DNA of 64,000 nt from Apilactobacillus apinorum (GTDB lineage Bacteria > Bacillota > Bacilli > Lactobacillales > Lactobacillaceae): assembly GCF_001281175.1 (NCBI RefSeq), contig NZ_KQ440395.1:294543-358542 (forward strand), given 5' to 3'. The position numbers and the translations under genes are program-made. This document shows positions 27,612-35,904 of the stretch, piece by piece. Under the pieces are notes generated by a model. The model was not told where the DNA came from. It searched no databases and saw nothing but the letters and a program-made list of their open reading frames with translations. How positions within the stretch are numbered: the stretch's first letter is position 1; each line of letters begins with the position of its first letter.

Positions 27612-27878
27612 CTAACCTACTTTTTTAGTTAATATATTAATCATCTCTTCCAATAAATTAGGCTGGTTTCTATATCTGTGGGCGATGATGTATAGGCAAT
27701 TAACCACTTCGAAGTTGTTTTGTTTTTTTAATAAATTTTCAAATTCCTTATATTGAGGGTCGTTTGAGAATCTATTTTTAATTATATCAAGGATATGCTT
27801 AGCAAAATAATTTCTCAGTCTTAATTGTGCAAGCAAATGGGACCCGGACGGAAACCGTTCATTGTCTTCGCTTATCAT
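27612..27878 (-). CDS. Hypothetical small helical protein, 88 residues
   Basis: The ATG at 27878 has AGAGGG 8 nt upstream. The protein looks all-helical and charged (LRNYFAKHILDIIKNRF, EEMINILTKKVG). In size and helix pattern it loosely resembles bacteriocin immunity proteins, but I see no diagnostic motif and no bacteriocin gene beside it. It is probably co-transcribed with the 103-residue gene 71 nt downstream. Confidence 0.55.
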   Translation of the reverse strand: MISEDNERFPSGSHLLAQLRLRNYFAKHILDIIKNRFSNDPQYKEFENLLKKQNNFEVVNCLYIIAHRYRNQPNLLEEMINILTKKVG

Positions 27879-28065
27879 TTTAAGCCCTCTTTCTGTAAAT
27901 TCTAATTATACTTTAATCGTTATTATAACTGTATACTTTTTTAGACCATTTGTCTAAGTAATTGAGTTGTCTTATAACTTTTTTAAGAAAGTACGACATG
28001 TTTTCTGATTGTATTAAATAACAATTACAAACCTTTAAATCATGATAGAAGATGATAAAGTGTGT

Positions 28066-28071
28066 TATAAT
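28066..28071 (+). promoter_or_regulatory. Extended -10 element of second S-layer-type gene
   Basis: TATAAT preceded by TGT (extended -10 form), 30 nt before the start codon; no good -35 is visible. Confidence 0.55.
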
Positions 28072-28101
28072 TTGAATTAGAAATTTATGGGAGGCAATAC
28101 A

Positions 28102-29382
28102 ATGCATTCATTGATTAAAAAAATTACATTAACTAGTATCGCCGTATTAGCTCTTGCATCAGTTGCAACTGTTAATGCTGATGCTGCAAAACATCACACC
28201 AAGGTTGCTACTAAGACAGCCAAACGCGTTAAGAAAACTACTGCTTCTTACTACAAAGTAAGTTATGCTGAAAATGCTGCTTACGCTAAATCAACAGGAA
28301 TCGTGACCGTCTTTAACAAACCAGGTCGGTTATCTGGTGCGAAAGTGGTTGCCTCAAAGAAGACTATGAAGCAACTTGCTAAATCAATGTCACCTAAAGA
28401 TGTGTTCTATGTGTATGGTATGGCCAAGACTAATACCGGTTTATACTACGCTCACATTGTTACACTAGGTGGTAAGTACAGAGGATGGGTTTACGTTGGT
28501 AAGCATGACATCTCAACCGACTTAAACAATATTGATAGAAATACTGGAATTGTTGCAACTAAGACTTTGACTTATGCTTCATTACCAAAGAAGACTACTA
28601 ACATTAAAATCTCTAACTCATTATGGACTTTCCCTAACTACAGTCGTATTAATGCTAAAGTAATTCCACACAAGAAGACTACTTACATTAAGGATACTTT
28701 TACTATTGATGGTGCTGTAAAGAATACTTTAGGTTGGACTTATTACCATGTAACTGACAATAAGAAGAAAAACATTGATGGTTGGATTTTCTCAAAGAAC
28801 ATTTCAACTACTATGAAGAGTACAACCACTACAAACACAGATAAGAACAACACACCAACTGATCCATACACATTAACTTTCAACTACAATGGTAGCCCGG
28901 TTAATACTGTGATTGTTAGTGTTAAGAATGACTTAACAGTTAACGGTACTGCAAAAGTAAATGCGGATACTTTAGCTAAGTTCATTCCAAGTGGTTACCA
29001 AATCACTACAGATGCTAATGCAATTAACACCGATGGTCCGATTGTAAGTGGTGGTAAAGCAATTATTAACCTAGCACCTAAGAACGTTACTCGTATTGCG
29101 ATTCAATTAAAACAAAACGGTACTAATAATGTTTTAACTCCAAGTACTAGTCTAAATAATACCCTTACTACTATTGCTAACGACTTATTAGCTAACAAGA
29201 GTGTCTTTGTTGATCAACCAGTCAACGCTGATGTTGTTAAGGCTGAATTAACTAGCAAGAACATCACTACTATTACTCAATCTGACTTAGGCTTAACTGG
29301 TGCGGGTTCATTAACTTACACTGGTGTCGATACTACTAAGATTGATGGTAACAACCCAGTAATTACAATTTACTTCCAATAA
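28102..29382 (+). CDS. S-layer-type surface protein (SlpA N-domain paralogue)
   Basis: 426 residues from the ATG at 28102; the frame also has an ATG at 28087, but that precedes the GGGAGG site. A signal peptide ends near NADA-AK (residue about 25). It carries the same wall-binding signature as the 25606 protein: NKPGRLSGAKVVASKKTM and KYRGWVYVGK. A second module follows (WTFPNYSRINAKVIPHKKTTY ... GWTYYHVTD...GWIF) that looks like a diverged copy of the first. The C-terminal third is Thr/Asn-rich and beta. It is a likely S-layer-associated protein or alternative S-layer subunit. Confidence 0.8.
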   Translation: MHSLIKKITLTSIAVLALASVATVNADAAKHHTKVATKTAKRVKKTTASYYKVSYAENAAYAKSTGIVTVFNKPGRLSGAKVVASKKTMKQLAKSMSPKDVFYVYGMAKTNTGLYYAHIVTLGGKYRGWVYVGKHDISTDLNNIDRNTGIVATKTLTYASLPKKTTNIKISNSLWTFPNYSRINAKVIPHKKTTYIKDTFTIDGAVKNTLGWTYYHVTDNKKKNIDGWIFSKNISTTMKSTTTTNTDKNNTPTDPYTLTFNYNGSPVNTVIVSVKNDLTVNGTAKVNADTLAKFIPSGYQITTDANAINTDGPIVSGGKAIINLAPKNVTRIAIQLKQNGTNNVLTPSTSLNNTLTTIANDLLANKSVFVDQPVNADVVKAELTSKNITTITQSDLGLTGAGSLTYTGVDTTKIDGNNPVITIYFQ

Positions 29383-29390
29383 AAAATTAA

Positions 29391-29421
29391 AAGGATCACC
29401 GCAAAGCGGTGGTCCTTTTTT
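29391..29421 (+). terminator. Rho-independent terminator
   Basis: AAGGATCACCGC / GCGGTGGTCCTT stem, AAA loop, T run. Confidence 0.92.
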
Positions 29422-29500
29422 AGTTTATTTTAAAATTGATTGGATATTATGAGATTATGTACTATGATAGTGTTAAAAGATTAGAAAGAAGTGAGCTTGA

Positions 29501-30370
29501 TTGCGTAAATACTTATTTTTTATCACTATTCTGCTGACACTTACTACAGGTGTTATTGTAAGTAATAATCCAACATCGCAAGCCGAAACATACGTTTATA
29601 CAACTGCAACTGGGAGTCATTACTTTTATAATCGCAATGATAGGGGATTGAGTCATGCGAAAAAAGTTTATAAAGAAACACTAAGCCAAGCACAAAGTCG
29701 CGGGTTAACATTAAGCCGGACAGAAAGTAATGGCCGCCGTGTCGTAGCCAAGACCACTGGTAAAAAAATTAAACGAATTAAGCAAAAGGCTAACGCTAAA
29801 TCGAATCAATCGATTATTGCTGCAGGCCAAGTGGTGGTACTAAATCATAACCGCCCAAGCTTTACTAAAGCCGAATTATCATTAAAACATGGGGCATGGG
29901 CCAAGTATGGTCAATTAGATTCGTTGAATCGTGCGACTACAGCCAATGCAATGTTGAATTATTCATTAATGCCAAAAGCAAAACGATTGCCATTATATGT
30001 TGATCCAACGGGTTGGCATAATAAAAAAGCACATGGAACTTGGCTATATAACCGTAGTCATTTAATTGGTTACCAATTCACTGGACAAAATAATAACTTA
30101 CGTAATCTAATCACAGGAACTAGATCTTTAAACGATCCTGCAATGAGTACATATGAAAATCAAGTCGCTGCATATATTAGAAGCAGCCGTAGTCATTACG
30201 TTCGTTATCAAGTACAACCGGTATTTCATGGGAAAAATCTATTAGCTTCAGGTGTGGTTATGCAAGCCCAATCTATTGGTAGTTCGTCAGTCTCATTTCA
30301 TATTTACATCAAAAATATTGAAAGTGGTTTCAAACTCAACTACTTAACTGGTACCAGCGTGGTTGAATAA
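29501..30370 (+). CDS. Secreted DNA/RNA non-specific endonuclease (EndA/Sda1-like)
   Basis: 289 residues starting at TTG 29501 with a GAAAGAAGTGAG leader. A signal peptide or anchor (YLFFITILLTLTTGVIVS) ends near SQAE. The nuclease domain has NRSHLIGYQFTGQNNNLRNL, the streptococcal-DNase form of the beta-beta-alpha-metal DRGH motif with the catalytic His, plus downstream TGTRSLNDPAM. Such enzymes degrade extracellular DNA outside the cell. A basic linker precedes the domain. It lies 14 nt before the next membrane protein gene, so they probably form an operon. Confidence 0.88.
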   Translation: MRKYLFFITILLTLTTGVIVSNNPTSQAETYVYTTATGSHYFYNRNDRGLSHAKKVYKETLSQAQSRGLTLSRTESNGRRVVAKTTGKKIKRIKQKANAKSNQSIIAAGQVVVLNHNRPSFTKAELSLKHGAWAKYGQLDSLNRATTANAMLNYSLMPKAKRLPLYVDPTGWHNKKAHGTWLYNRSHLIGYQFTGQNNNLRNLITGTRSLNDPAMSTYENQVAAYIRSSRSHYVRYQVQPVFHGKNLLASGVVMQAQSIGSSSVSFHIYIKNIESGFKLNYLTGTSVVE

Positions 30371-30384
30371 AGAGGAGAGTAACA

Positions 30385-32148
30385 ATGCAAAAATCAAAAC
30401 GAATTTTAAACTGGCTGTTGCCATTTATTATCTTTATTGGATTAGCCTTGTTGTTAGTAGCAATTCCATTAATTAAAAAACAAACATTTTTAGGTTCAGA
30501 TTCACTATTTCACTACAATCGTTTTTATGATGCAGCCATGCAACTAAAGACGCATAAGATTAGTTATTTTCAATCTAATTATGGCTTTTTACAAACTGGC
30601 CGGATTATGAGTGCTTTATATGGACCAGTGGTTGCATATTTAGGTGGATTCTTGCTACTGATTGCTGGAACTTGGTTTAAATTCCAAATTTTGACCGACT
30701 TAATTGTATTAGTGGGGGCGGCGCTTGGTATGTACAAGCTTTGCCGTGTGAATGAAGTATCAAGAAAAGCCGCTATTTTCATGGGCTTTATCTACATGTA
30801 TTCATCTACCATCGTCCAATGGACCACTGCACAACAATTTACTGCACTTGGAGCAGCAATTATTCCGTTTTTGATGATTTATGCCACTCAAATGGTTCGC
30901 AAGTTTGATGTTTCATACATTGGTTTTGCGTTTACCATGAGCATCTTAATTCAAACTCACTTAATGAGTAGTGTGATTGCAATGGTCGGGATTTTACCAT
31001 TCTTTATTGTTGGATTGGTGAAATCGGATAAAGACCAACGAATTAAGTTAATCCTACACACTATCTTTGCAGCATTAATTACATTAGCTTTAACCATTAA
31101 CGTTTGGTATAACCTAATCACATTAAATCTATGGAATAAGTTATTACCAGTTTATCCGGTACCAGAAGTTCGTACGTACGGATATAACTTTAACAGTTAT
31201 TCATTAATCAATATTTTAAAACCAACCGAATTTTTACTATTCCTAGTAGTACTATATTTTGTTATCAGACGTTTTAAGCAAATTGATCTATTAACAAAAA
31301 CGACTGCACTTACAGGATTTGGGTTCTTGATTATTGCATGGAGTCATTTCCCTTGGGGTGTGATTCAAAAAGTTATTCCTCAACTGGCATTTACGTTACA
31401 ATTCCCTAAGCGTTTTCTAGTATTAGCATTTGTTTTCTTATTACTAACCTTTGGACGTTTCGTTAACAGTGAATTTAAGCATGTTGATCAAAAAGGTAAA
31501 TTAATCATGGTTGCTTCAATGTGTGTATTGATTATTGGAAGTGTTGGTTTAGACTTTTACGCTATTCACCAACGTAGCCAAAATTACGTTGCATTGAACA
31601 CTAAGCATCATCACAATAATTACAATGATAATTCGCTATATTACTACACTAAGAAGCATCATCGTACGATTCAAAAGGATACCCAAAGTCATGATTTAGG
31701 ATATCTAATGCATGACTACTTGAAGGCGACCCCTGATTATTTGCCAGCTAAGAAGAACATTGTTAACTTCAAACAATATAATGCCTTTGATCCTTACTTG
31801 AAGTATTACCACCAATACATTAAGACTAATCATTTAAAGACCATTCACTTTAAGCATTATGTTAAAAATGATGGTTCATTAACTTTGAAGTTTAAGGCTA
31901 CTAAAGCCCAAACGGTTCAAGTTCCATTGGCGAAGTATGCTAATACGCAAGTAACTATTAACGGTAATATCATTAAGAATGTTAAAACCACCAACTTAGG
32001 GGCAATTATTATGCACGCTAAGAAGGGTGAAAATAAGATTAACATTAAATACATGACTTCATTTACTACCAGATTATTGATGGTGTTAACATGGGTTTCA
32101 TGGATGATTTTTGTTTTTGCAGTTTTTTATAAAATTAGAAAAAGATAA
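30385..32148 (+). CDS. Polytopic membrane protein, GT-C/PTPS-related family (copy 1)
   Basis: 587 residues with about ten or more membrane helices and a large outside loop near the C-terminus (about residues 390-560), then a last helix. The N-terminal loop after helix 1 has GSDSLFHYNRFYDAAMQL followed by YGFLQTGRIMSALYGPVVAY, the pattern of the 6-pyruvoyl-tetrahydropterin-synthase-related membrane proteins, which look like GT-C glycosyltransferases using lipid-linked sugars. The acidic residues there would be the active site if so. A paralogue follows at 32242. No substrate can be inferred; one possibility is decoration of a wall polymer. Confidence 0.75.
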   Translation: MQKSKRILNWLLPFIIFIGLALLLVAIPLIKKQTFLGSDSLFHYNRFYDAAMQLKTHKISYFQSNYGFLQTGRIMSALYGPVVAYLGGFLLLIAGTWFKFQILTDLIVLVGAALGMYKLCRVNEVSRKAAIFMGFIYMYSSTIVQWTTAQQFTALGAAIIPFLMIYATQMVRKFDVSYIGFAFTMSILIQTHLMSSVIAMVGILPFFIVGLVKSDKDQRIKLILHTIFAALITLALTINVWYNLITLNLWNKLLPVYPVPEVRTYGYNFNSYSLINILKPTEFLLFLVVLYFVIRRFKQIDLLTKTTALTGFGFLIIAWSHFPWGVIQKVIPQLAFTLQFPKRFLVLAFVFLLLTFGRFVNSEFKHVDQKGKLIMVASMCVLIIGSVGLDFYAIHQRSQNYVALNTKHHHNNYNDNSLYYYTKKHHRTIQKDTQSHDLGYLMHDYLKATPDYLPAKKNIVNFKQYNAFDPYLKYYHQYIKTNHLKTIHFKHYVKNDGSLTLKFKATKAQTVQVPLAKYANTQVTINGNIIKNVKTTNLGAIIMHAKKGENKINIKYMTSFTTRLLMVLTWVSWMIFVFAVFYKIRKR

Positions 32149-32150
32149 AT

Positions 32151-32175
32151 AAAAACCCGCCACTGGCGGGTTTTT
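32151..32175 (+). terminator. Rho-independent terminator
   Basis: AAACCCGCCA/TGGCGGGTTT hairpin with T run, between the two paralogous membrane protein genes. Confidence 0.85.
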
Positions 32176-32241
32176 ATTATTTAGTCATAATTTTTGTGTG
32201 TTATACTAAATGCAACAATATCTAGGACGGAGGAGATTAAT

Positions 32242-34029
32242 TTGCAACGAAAGCACGCTAATATCATTAGTAAGATACATAATAGTCGATTATTCCCGTT
32301 GCTAATTTTCGTATTGGTTGGCTTACTTGTCTTGAGTAAGGTCATTTTTAATCATTCATTGATTTTAGGTCATGATTCTCTATTTCATTTTAATCGATTC
32401 CTGGATGCTGAAGAACAATTAAGAACTGGTAAATTCAATTATTTTCAAATGAATTATGGATTTAATCAGACTGGTCGAATTGTTAACGCCCTTTATGGAC
32501 CCTTTGTCGCATATATTAGTGGGGCATTGTTATTAGTAAGTCCTAACTGGTATATTTTTGAATTAATTGATGTCATGTTAGTGATGTTAGTGGCGGCTTT
32601 TGGAATGTATTGGGTTTGTAAAGTCAATAAAGTTATCCGTGGATATGCGATAATTGTCTCAGTCATGTACATGATTGGTTCTTCTGTCATTTCATGGGTT
32701 AATACGCAACAATTCACAGGTGTGGGTGCAGCTGTGTTACCATACTTGTTTGTTGCAATCTCACTAACACTTAGAAGATTAAAAGTTCCAGTGATTGGAT
32801 TATCAATCGCGATGGCTATTTTGGTTCAGACTCATATGATCACTAGTATGATGGGCTTTTTAGCGTTAGTACCAATTTTTACGGTTGCATTGATCAAGAC
32901 CGAAGATAAATTCAAGATGGTGATTAGTTCATTTGTTGCTGCACTAATTACATTAGCGTTAACCGCTAATGTTTGGGGTGCTTTACTATCAGTATTTAGC
33001 AATAATCATTTAATTCCGGCATTTTCGACCGTTGATATGGGTCAATATGGGTTTATTTTTAATCTTTATTCATTTGAGATGATTATTAAGCCAATGGAAT
33101 TAATTGTATTTGTATACGTGATTGCGTACGTCTTAATTAAGTGGAATACATTAGATTATGTTCTTAAGACATATGCTTTAGTGGGTGGTTTCTTCTTATG
33201 GGTATCAACTAATTTATTCCCATGGCGTATTTTACAAGGTTTAATTCCAGAATTAAGTACCTACTTACAATTCCCTAAGCGATTTGCAGTATTGGCATTC
33301 GTACTGCTCTTTCTATCATTTGGAATCATTTTGACTAATGATAAGAAGGCGCTATCACTTAAATGGCTACACTTTGAAGGACCAGACTATCGTTATGCAT
33401 TCATATTTTTATTACTAGCTACAATGATAGGAACAAACATATGGGTGTTGAATTTTAAAATTGCTACTGTTGATAGTATGCGTCAAAGTAATGACTTTCA
33501 AGTGCCAATTGAACATACGGTGAGTCACGTTAATCGTAATAAGCGAACGTATTATCAAGATTTTTATGGATCAGATAAGAAGGCCTTAGTAGATGACTTG
33601 AGTAAAGTGGTTCCAGATTATTTACCAGCAACTCAAAAAGTTAACTATAAAAACTATGGAGATTATCATCCATACGCAAATACCTATCAACAATTAGATA
33701 AACAAAATTACCGCATTAAGGGTGGATTTAAGAAGACTGTTAATTCTGATGGATCACTAACGGTTACTTGGAAGAATCTTCATAAAAAAGCGCGTAATTA
33801 CCAGGTGCCAGTGGTAGCATATGCTTCCACTCAATTAACGTTAAATGGTAAGACAACCATTCCGGTTCGCCAAACTCCTGTTGGTGCCGTTGTAATTAAA
33901 GCTAACCCTGGCAAAAATAGTTTGAATGTTAGCTATTATATTGGCTGGGCGATGAAATCTTTATTTGCTTTAACAATTATTAGTTGGATTTTAGTTATTG
34001 GGATTTCATTAATTAGAATATGGTTTTAA
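32242..34029 (+). CDS. Polytopic membrane protein, GT-C/PTPS-related family (copy 2)
   Basis: 595 residues from TTG at 32242, chosen because GGAGGAG lies 6 nt upstream; the longer in-frame start at 32194 has no such site. It is clearly a paralogue of the preceding protein: GHDSLFHFNRFLDAEEQL, GFNQTGRIVNALYGPFVAY, TQQFTGVGAAVLPY and QFPKRFAVLAFV align to equal positions. It has about ten or more membrane helices and a C-terminal exposed domain (FKKTVNSDGSLTVTW). A terminator separates it from copy 1, so it may have its own promoter. The function is unknown, probably envelope glycosylation. Confidence 0.75.
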   Translation: MQRKHANIISKIHNSRLFPLLIFVLVGLLVLSKVIFNHSLILGHDSLFHFNRFLDAEEQLRTGKFNYFQMNYGFNQTGRIVNALYGPFVAYISGALLLVSPNWYIFELIDVMLVMLVAAFGMYWVCKVNKVIRGYAIIVSVMYMIGSSVISWVNTQQFTGVGAAVLPYLFVAISLTLRRLKVPVIGLSIAMAILVQTHMITSMMGFLALVPIFTVALIKTEDKFKMVISSFVAALITLALTANVWGALLSVFSNNHLIPAFSTVDMGQYGFIFNLYSFEMIIKPMELIVFVYVIAYVLIKWNTLDYVLKTYALVGGFFLWVSTNLFPWRILQGLIPELSTYLQFPKRFAVLAFVLLFLSFGIILTNDKKALSLKWLHFEGPDYRYAFIFLLLATMIGTNIWVLNFKIATVDSMRQSNDFQVPIEHTVSHVNRNKRTYYQDFYGSDKKALVDDLSKVVPDYLPATQKVNYKNYGDYHPYANTYQQLDKQNYRIKGGFKKTVNSDGSLTVTWKNLHKKARNYQVPVVAYASTQLTLNGKTTIPVRQTPVGAVVIKANPGKNSLNVSYYIGWAMKSLFALTIISWILVIGISLIRIWF

Positions 34030-34032
34030 ATC

Positions 34033-34064
34033 AAGATTAACCGTTGATGGTTAATCTTTTTTAT
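34033..34064. terminator. Bidirectional terminator overlapping stop codon of the minus-strand gene
   Basis: AAGATTAACC/GGTTAATCTT stem with a 6-nt loop and T run; the second arm includes the stop codon of the 34051-34773 gene. Confidence 0.85.
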
Positions 34065-34773
34065 TTGGTTGTGTAGATAAATATATTTCTTGAGAGAGAT
34101 AGTAAATGACGTTTTTATAATTATCCTCTGTAAATCCATAACGACATGCAGGATCATTGCTTGGATTATTACTAATGGATTTTCCGACTTCAGCAGAAAT
34201 TAAATTAAAATGATTACGTATATCAAGTATGAAAAGCTGAATTTTTTGAATGTCACTGAATTTCTTTTTTAAATAAGATGGTCGTTCATTGACTTTAATG
34301 TAAATGTTCTCGTCGGGAGTATAGAGAAAGACACTATTCGACTGACGACCACTAACGGTGTAATCTACTAAATTAGTATTAATCCACGAATGATACCTTG
34401 AATTATTGCGGGATTGAAGAGGTAGCAAGGATGCTTTAGAGTGTATGATTGGTCGTTTATTACTAATCAATAGTTCATTACAAATGCTATTGCATAGCTT
34501 ATCGTTTAGAAAACATTCTTTTTCTAATTGATGGTTAATTATGGTAGTCGTTGAATCGTATAATTGGTAGCAATTCATATTTTTTTCGATTACTAATGTG
34601 GCATATCTTTTAGACTGTCTTGATATATCGACGAGCATTAATAAGTTTGACCAGTTAACGTTGCGACTTTTAAATTTATGATTAACGTATTTCATCGGGA
34701 GATGATCAATATCGATGCAATCAATTCCGTCAATTGTCTTAATAGCTGCTGGGTTTAGATTAGTTTTATACAT
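34051..34773 (-). CDS. Hypothetical protein, 240 residues
   Basis: Starts at ATG 34773 with AAAGGAG 7 nt upstream; in-frame codons further upstream overlap the neighbouring gene. There is no signal peptide or membrane segment. The sequence (NPAAIKTIDGIDCIDIDHLPMKYVNHKFKSRNVNW, ending YYLSQEIYLSTQP) is rich in Asn, Ser, Ile and Lys and shows no motif that I recognise. It lies 76 nt downstream of the SGNH hydrolase gene on the same strand and may be co-transcribed. Orphan gene; possibly acquired. Confidence 0.6.
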   Translation of the reverse strand: MYKTNLNPAAIKTIDGIDCIDIDHLPMKYVNHKFKSRNVNWSNLLMLVDISRQSKRYATLVIEKNMNCYQLYDSTTTIINHQLEKECFLNDKLCNSICNELLISNKRPIIHSKASLLPLQSRNNSRYHSWINTNLVDYTVSGRQSNSVFLYTPDENIYIKVNERPSYLKKKFSDIQKIQLFILDIRNHFNLISAEVGKSISNNPSNDPACRYGFTEDNYKNVIYYLSQEIYLSTQPNKKD

Positions 34774-34849
34774 AAAAAAACTCCTTTCCAGTAATTGATA
34801 ACATGTAAATGCTAAGTTACCAAATTGAGAAGGAGTTCTTAAGAAATTC

Positions 34850-35449
34850 TTAATTATTTTGAATAAAATCACCGATGTAAAAGGCAAGACGACGATAAGT
34901 GTATGCATTTGGGTGAACGTGTTGATCTTGATACATGTCTTTAAAATTAAAGTCAGTGATAAATTCTGTGTGATAATGACGCCAATCTATGTATGGAATT
35001 TGAAAGGCAGAATAAATTGTACTTAATTTATCTAATAAGTCATTGAAAGTATAATCAGCATATCTCACAACATCATTTGCATTTTTACCAGAATCGTATC
35101 GTGGTAATGGTAGTGAAGCATATATTTTACTGCATGGATGTGTGCTGATTAGGCGTCTTACTATCGAAGTCATTTTTGATACGATATCAATTAATGGGAC
35201 ATCTAGGTGTCCATAATCATTAGTTCCAATCATAAGAATGATTACGTCATATCGACTATCTTTTATGTTTTCAATTTGTTGTTCTAAATCATTAAAAATA
35301 GTGGCACCATTTAAGCCTAGGTTAACTACTGAAGCATCATAATACTTTGATAAATATTGGGGATAGTTGTAACGTAGATTTGCGGTTCCATCAAATCCTC
35401 TTGTAATGGAATCACCTAAGGCGGCGATTCGTTTGTTTTTTAAGTCCAT
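34850..35449 (-). CDS. SGNH/GDSL-family hydrolase
   Basis: 199 residues from ATG 35449, with CGGAGA upstream. It shows the block I motif GDSITRG (Ser nucleophile), block II NLGLNGATI (Gly), block III MIGTNDYGHLD (Asn), and the C-terminal Asp/His pair in DQHVHPNAYTYR. There is no signal peptide, so it acts in the cytoplasm or leaves by another route. Substrates for such esterases include acetylated sugars, lipids and glycans; none can be chosen. The gene reads toward the 240-residue unknown. Confidence 0.88.
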   Translation of the reverse strand: MDLKNKRIAALGDSITRGFDGTANLRYNYPQYLSKYYDASVVNLGLNGATIFNDLEQQIENIKDSRYDVIILMIGTNDYGHLDVPLIDIVSKMTSIVRRLISTHPCSKIYASLPLPRYDSGKNANDVVRYADYTFNDLLDKLSTIYSAFQIPYIDWRHYHTEFITDFNFKDMYQDQHVHPNAYTYRRLAFYIGDFIQNN

Positions 35450-35532
35450 CGAATCATCTCCGAGATAAGTATGATAAAAATATATACATATTATATAATA
35501 TGTGACTAAATTTACAAAATGAATCATTTAAA

Positions 35533-35561
35533 TTGAAAAAAAGTAATTTAATTGTTAATAT
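35533..35561 (+). promoter_or_regulatory. Promoter of candidate structured RNA
   Basis: -35 TTGAAA (35533-35538), 17-nt spacer, and -10 TAATAT (35556-35561), predicting a start near 35569. Confidence 0.5.
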
Positions 35562-35568
35562 AGTAATA

Positions 35569-35751
35569 TAAATATCAATGGAAGAGGTAATTTACCAAGC
35601 GATAGAATACTCTGATTATCCAATGCGCCGAGATACTTAGGTATCAAAGAACACTACGAGGCGGATAAATAACAAATTACTGGATATTTAACATTTTTTC
35701 TTCCTTTGGGGCGCAGGGACTTGCTAGTGATAGTGCAGTCTCTATTTTTTT
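35569..35751 (+). ncRNA. Candidate independent structured RNA of about 180 nt
   Basis: No gene fits here. The sequence folds as one long interrupted helix: GGAAGA (35580-35585) with TCTTCC (35699-35704), GTAATTT (35587-35593) with AAATTAC (35674-35680), TTATC plus CGCC (35616-35629) with GGCGGATAA (35660-35668), and an apical GATAC-TTAG-GTATC hairpin (35632-35645). A separate terminator (GGGACTtGC with GCAGTCTC, 35716-35742, then TATTTTTTT) closes it, and a promoter-like pair lies upstream. Size and one long bulged helix recall 6S RNA, but I do not recognise conserved 6S bases. It is not a leader for the next gene, because two terminators and a new promoter intervene. Confidence 0.55.
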
Positions 35752-35765
35752 GCAATTATTTAATA

Positions 35766-35838
35766 TATAATGAAGTTCCTTGGCAGGGGCAACATGAATT
35801 AGACGAATCTATCTTAGTTGATTAGATTCGTCTTTTTT
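35766..35838 (+). ncRNA. Possible short RNA or read-through terminator segment
   Basis: A TATAAT (35766-35771) without a convincing -35 precedes about 30 nt with GTTCC/GGGGCAAC. A perfect 10-bp terminator follows, GACGAATCTA (35802-35811) with TAGATTCGTC (35823-35832) and a T run. It may be a second small transcript or just a backup terminator for the RNA upstream. Confidence 0.35.
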
Positions 35839-35842
35839 AATA

Positions 35843-35870
35843 TTGACAGCATTAGTGTTTATGATATACT
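35843..35870 (+). promoter_or_regulatory. Promoter for DeoB-like gene and nucleoside permease
   Basis: TTGACA (35843-35848), 16-nt spacer, and TATACT (35865-35870), 34 nt before the start codon with AAGGAGG. Confidence 0.85.
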
Positions 35871-35904
35871 TTTTTGTTAATGAAGAAATTAAGGAGGCAC
35901 TAAA

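Noticed and set aside
27913..28107. 64-residue minus-strand open frame
   Set aside because: It overlaps the promoter and start of the S-layer-type gene, and has no ribosome-binding site or family.
35569..35751. Purine, preQ1 or other riboswitch for the nucleoside genes
   Set aside because: No signature bases are seen, and terminators plus a fresh promoter separate it from the genes.
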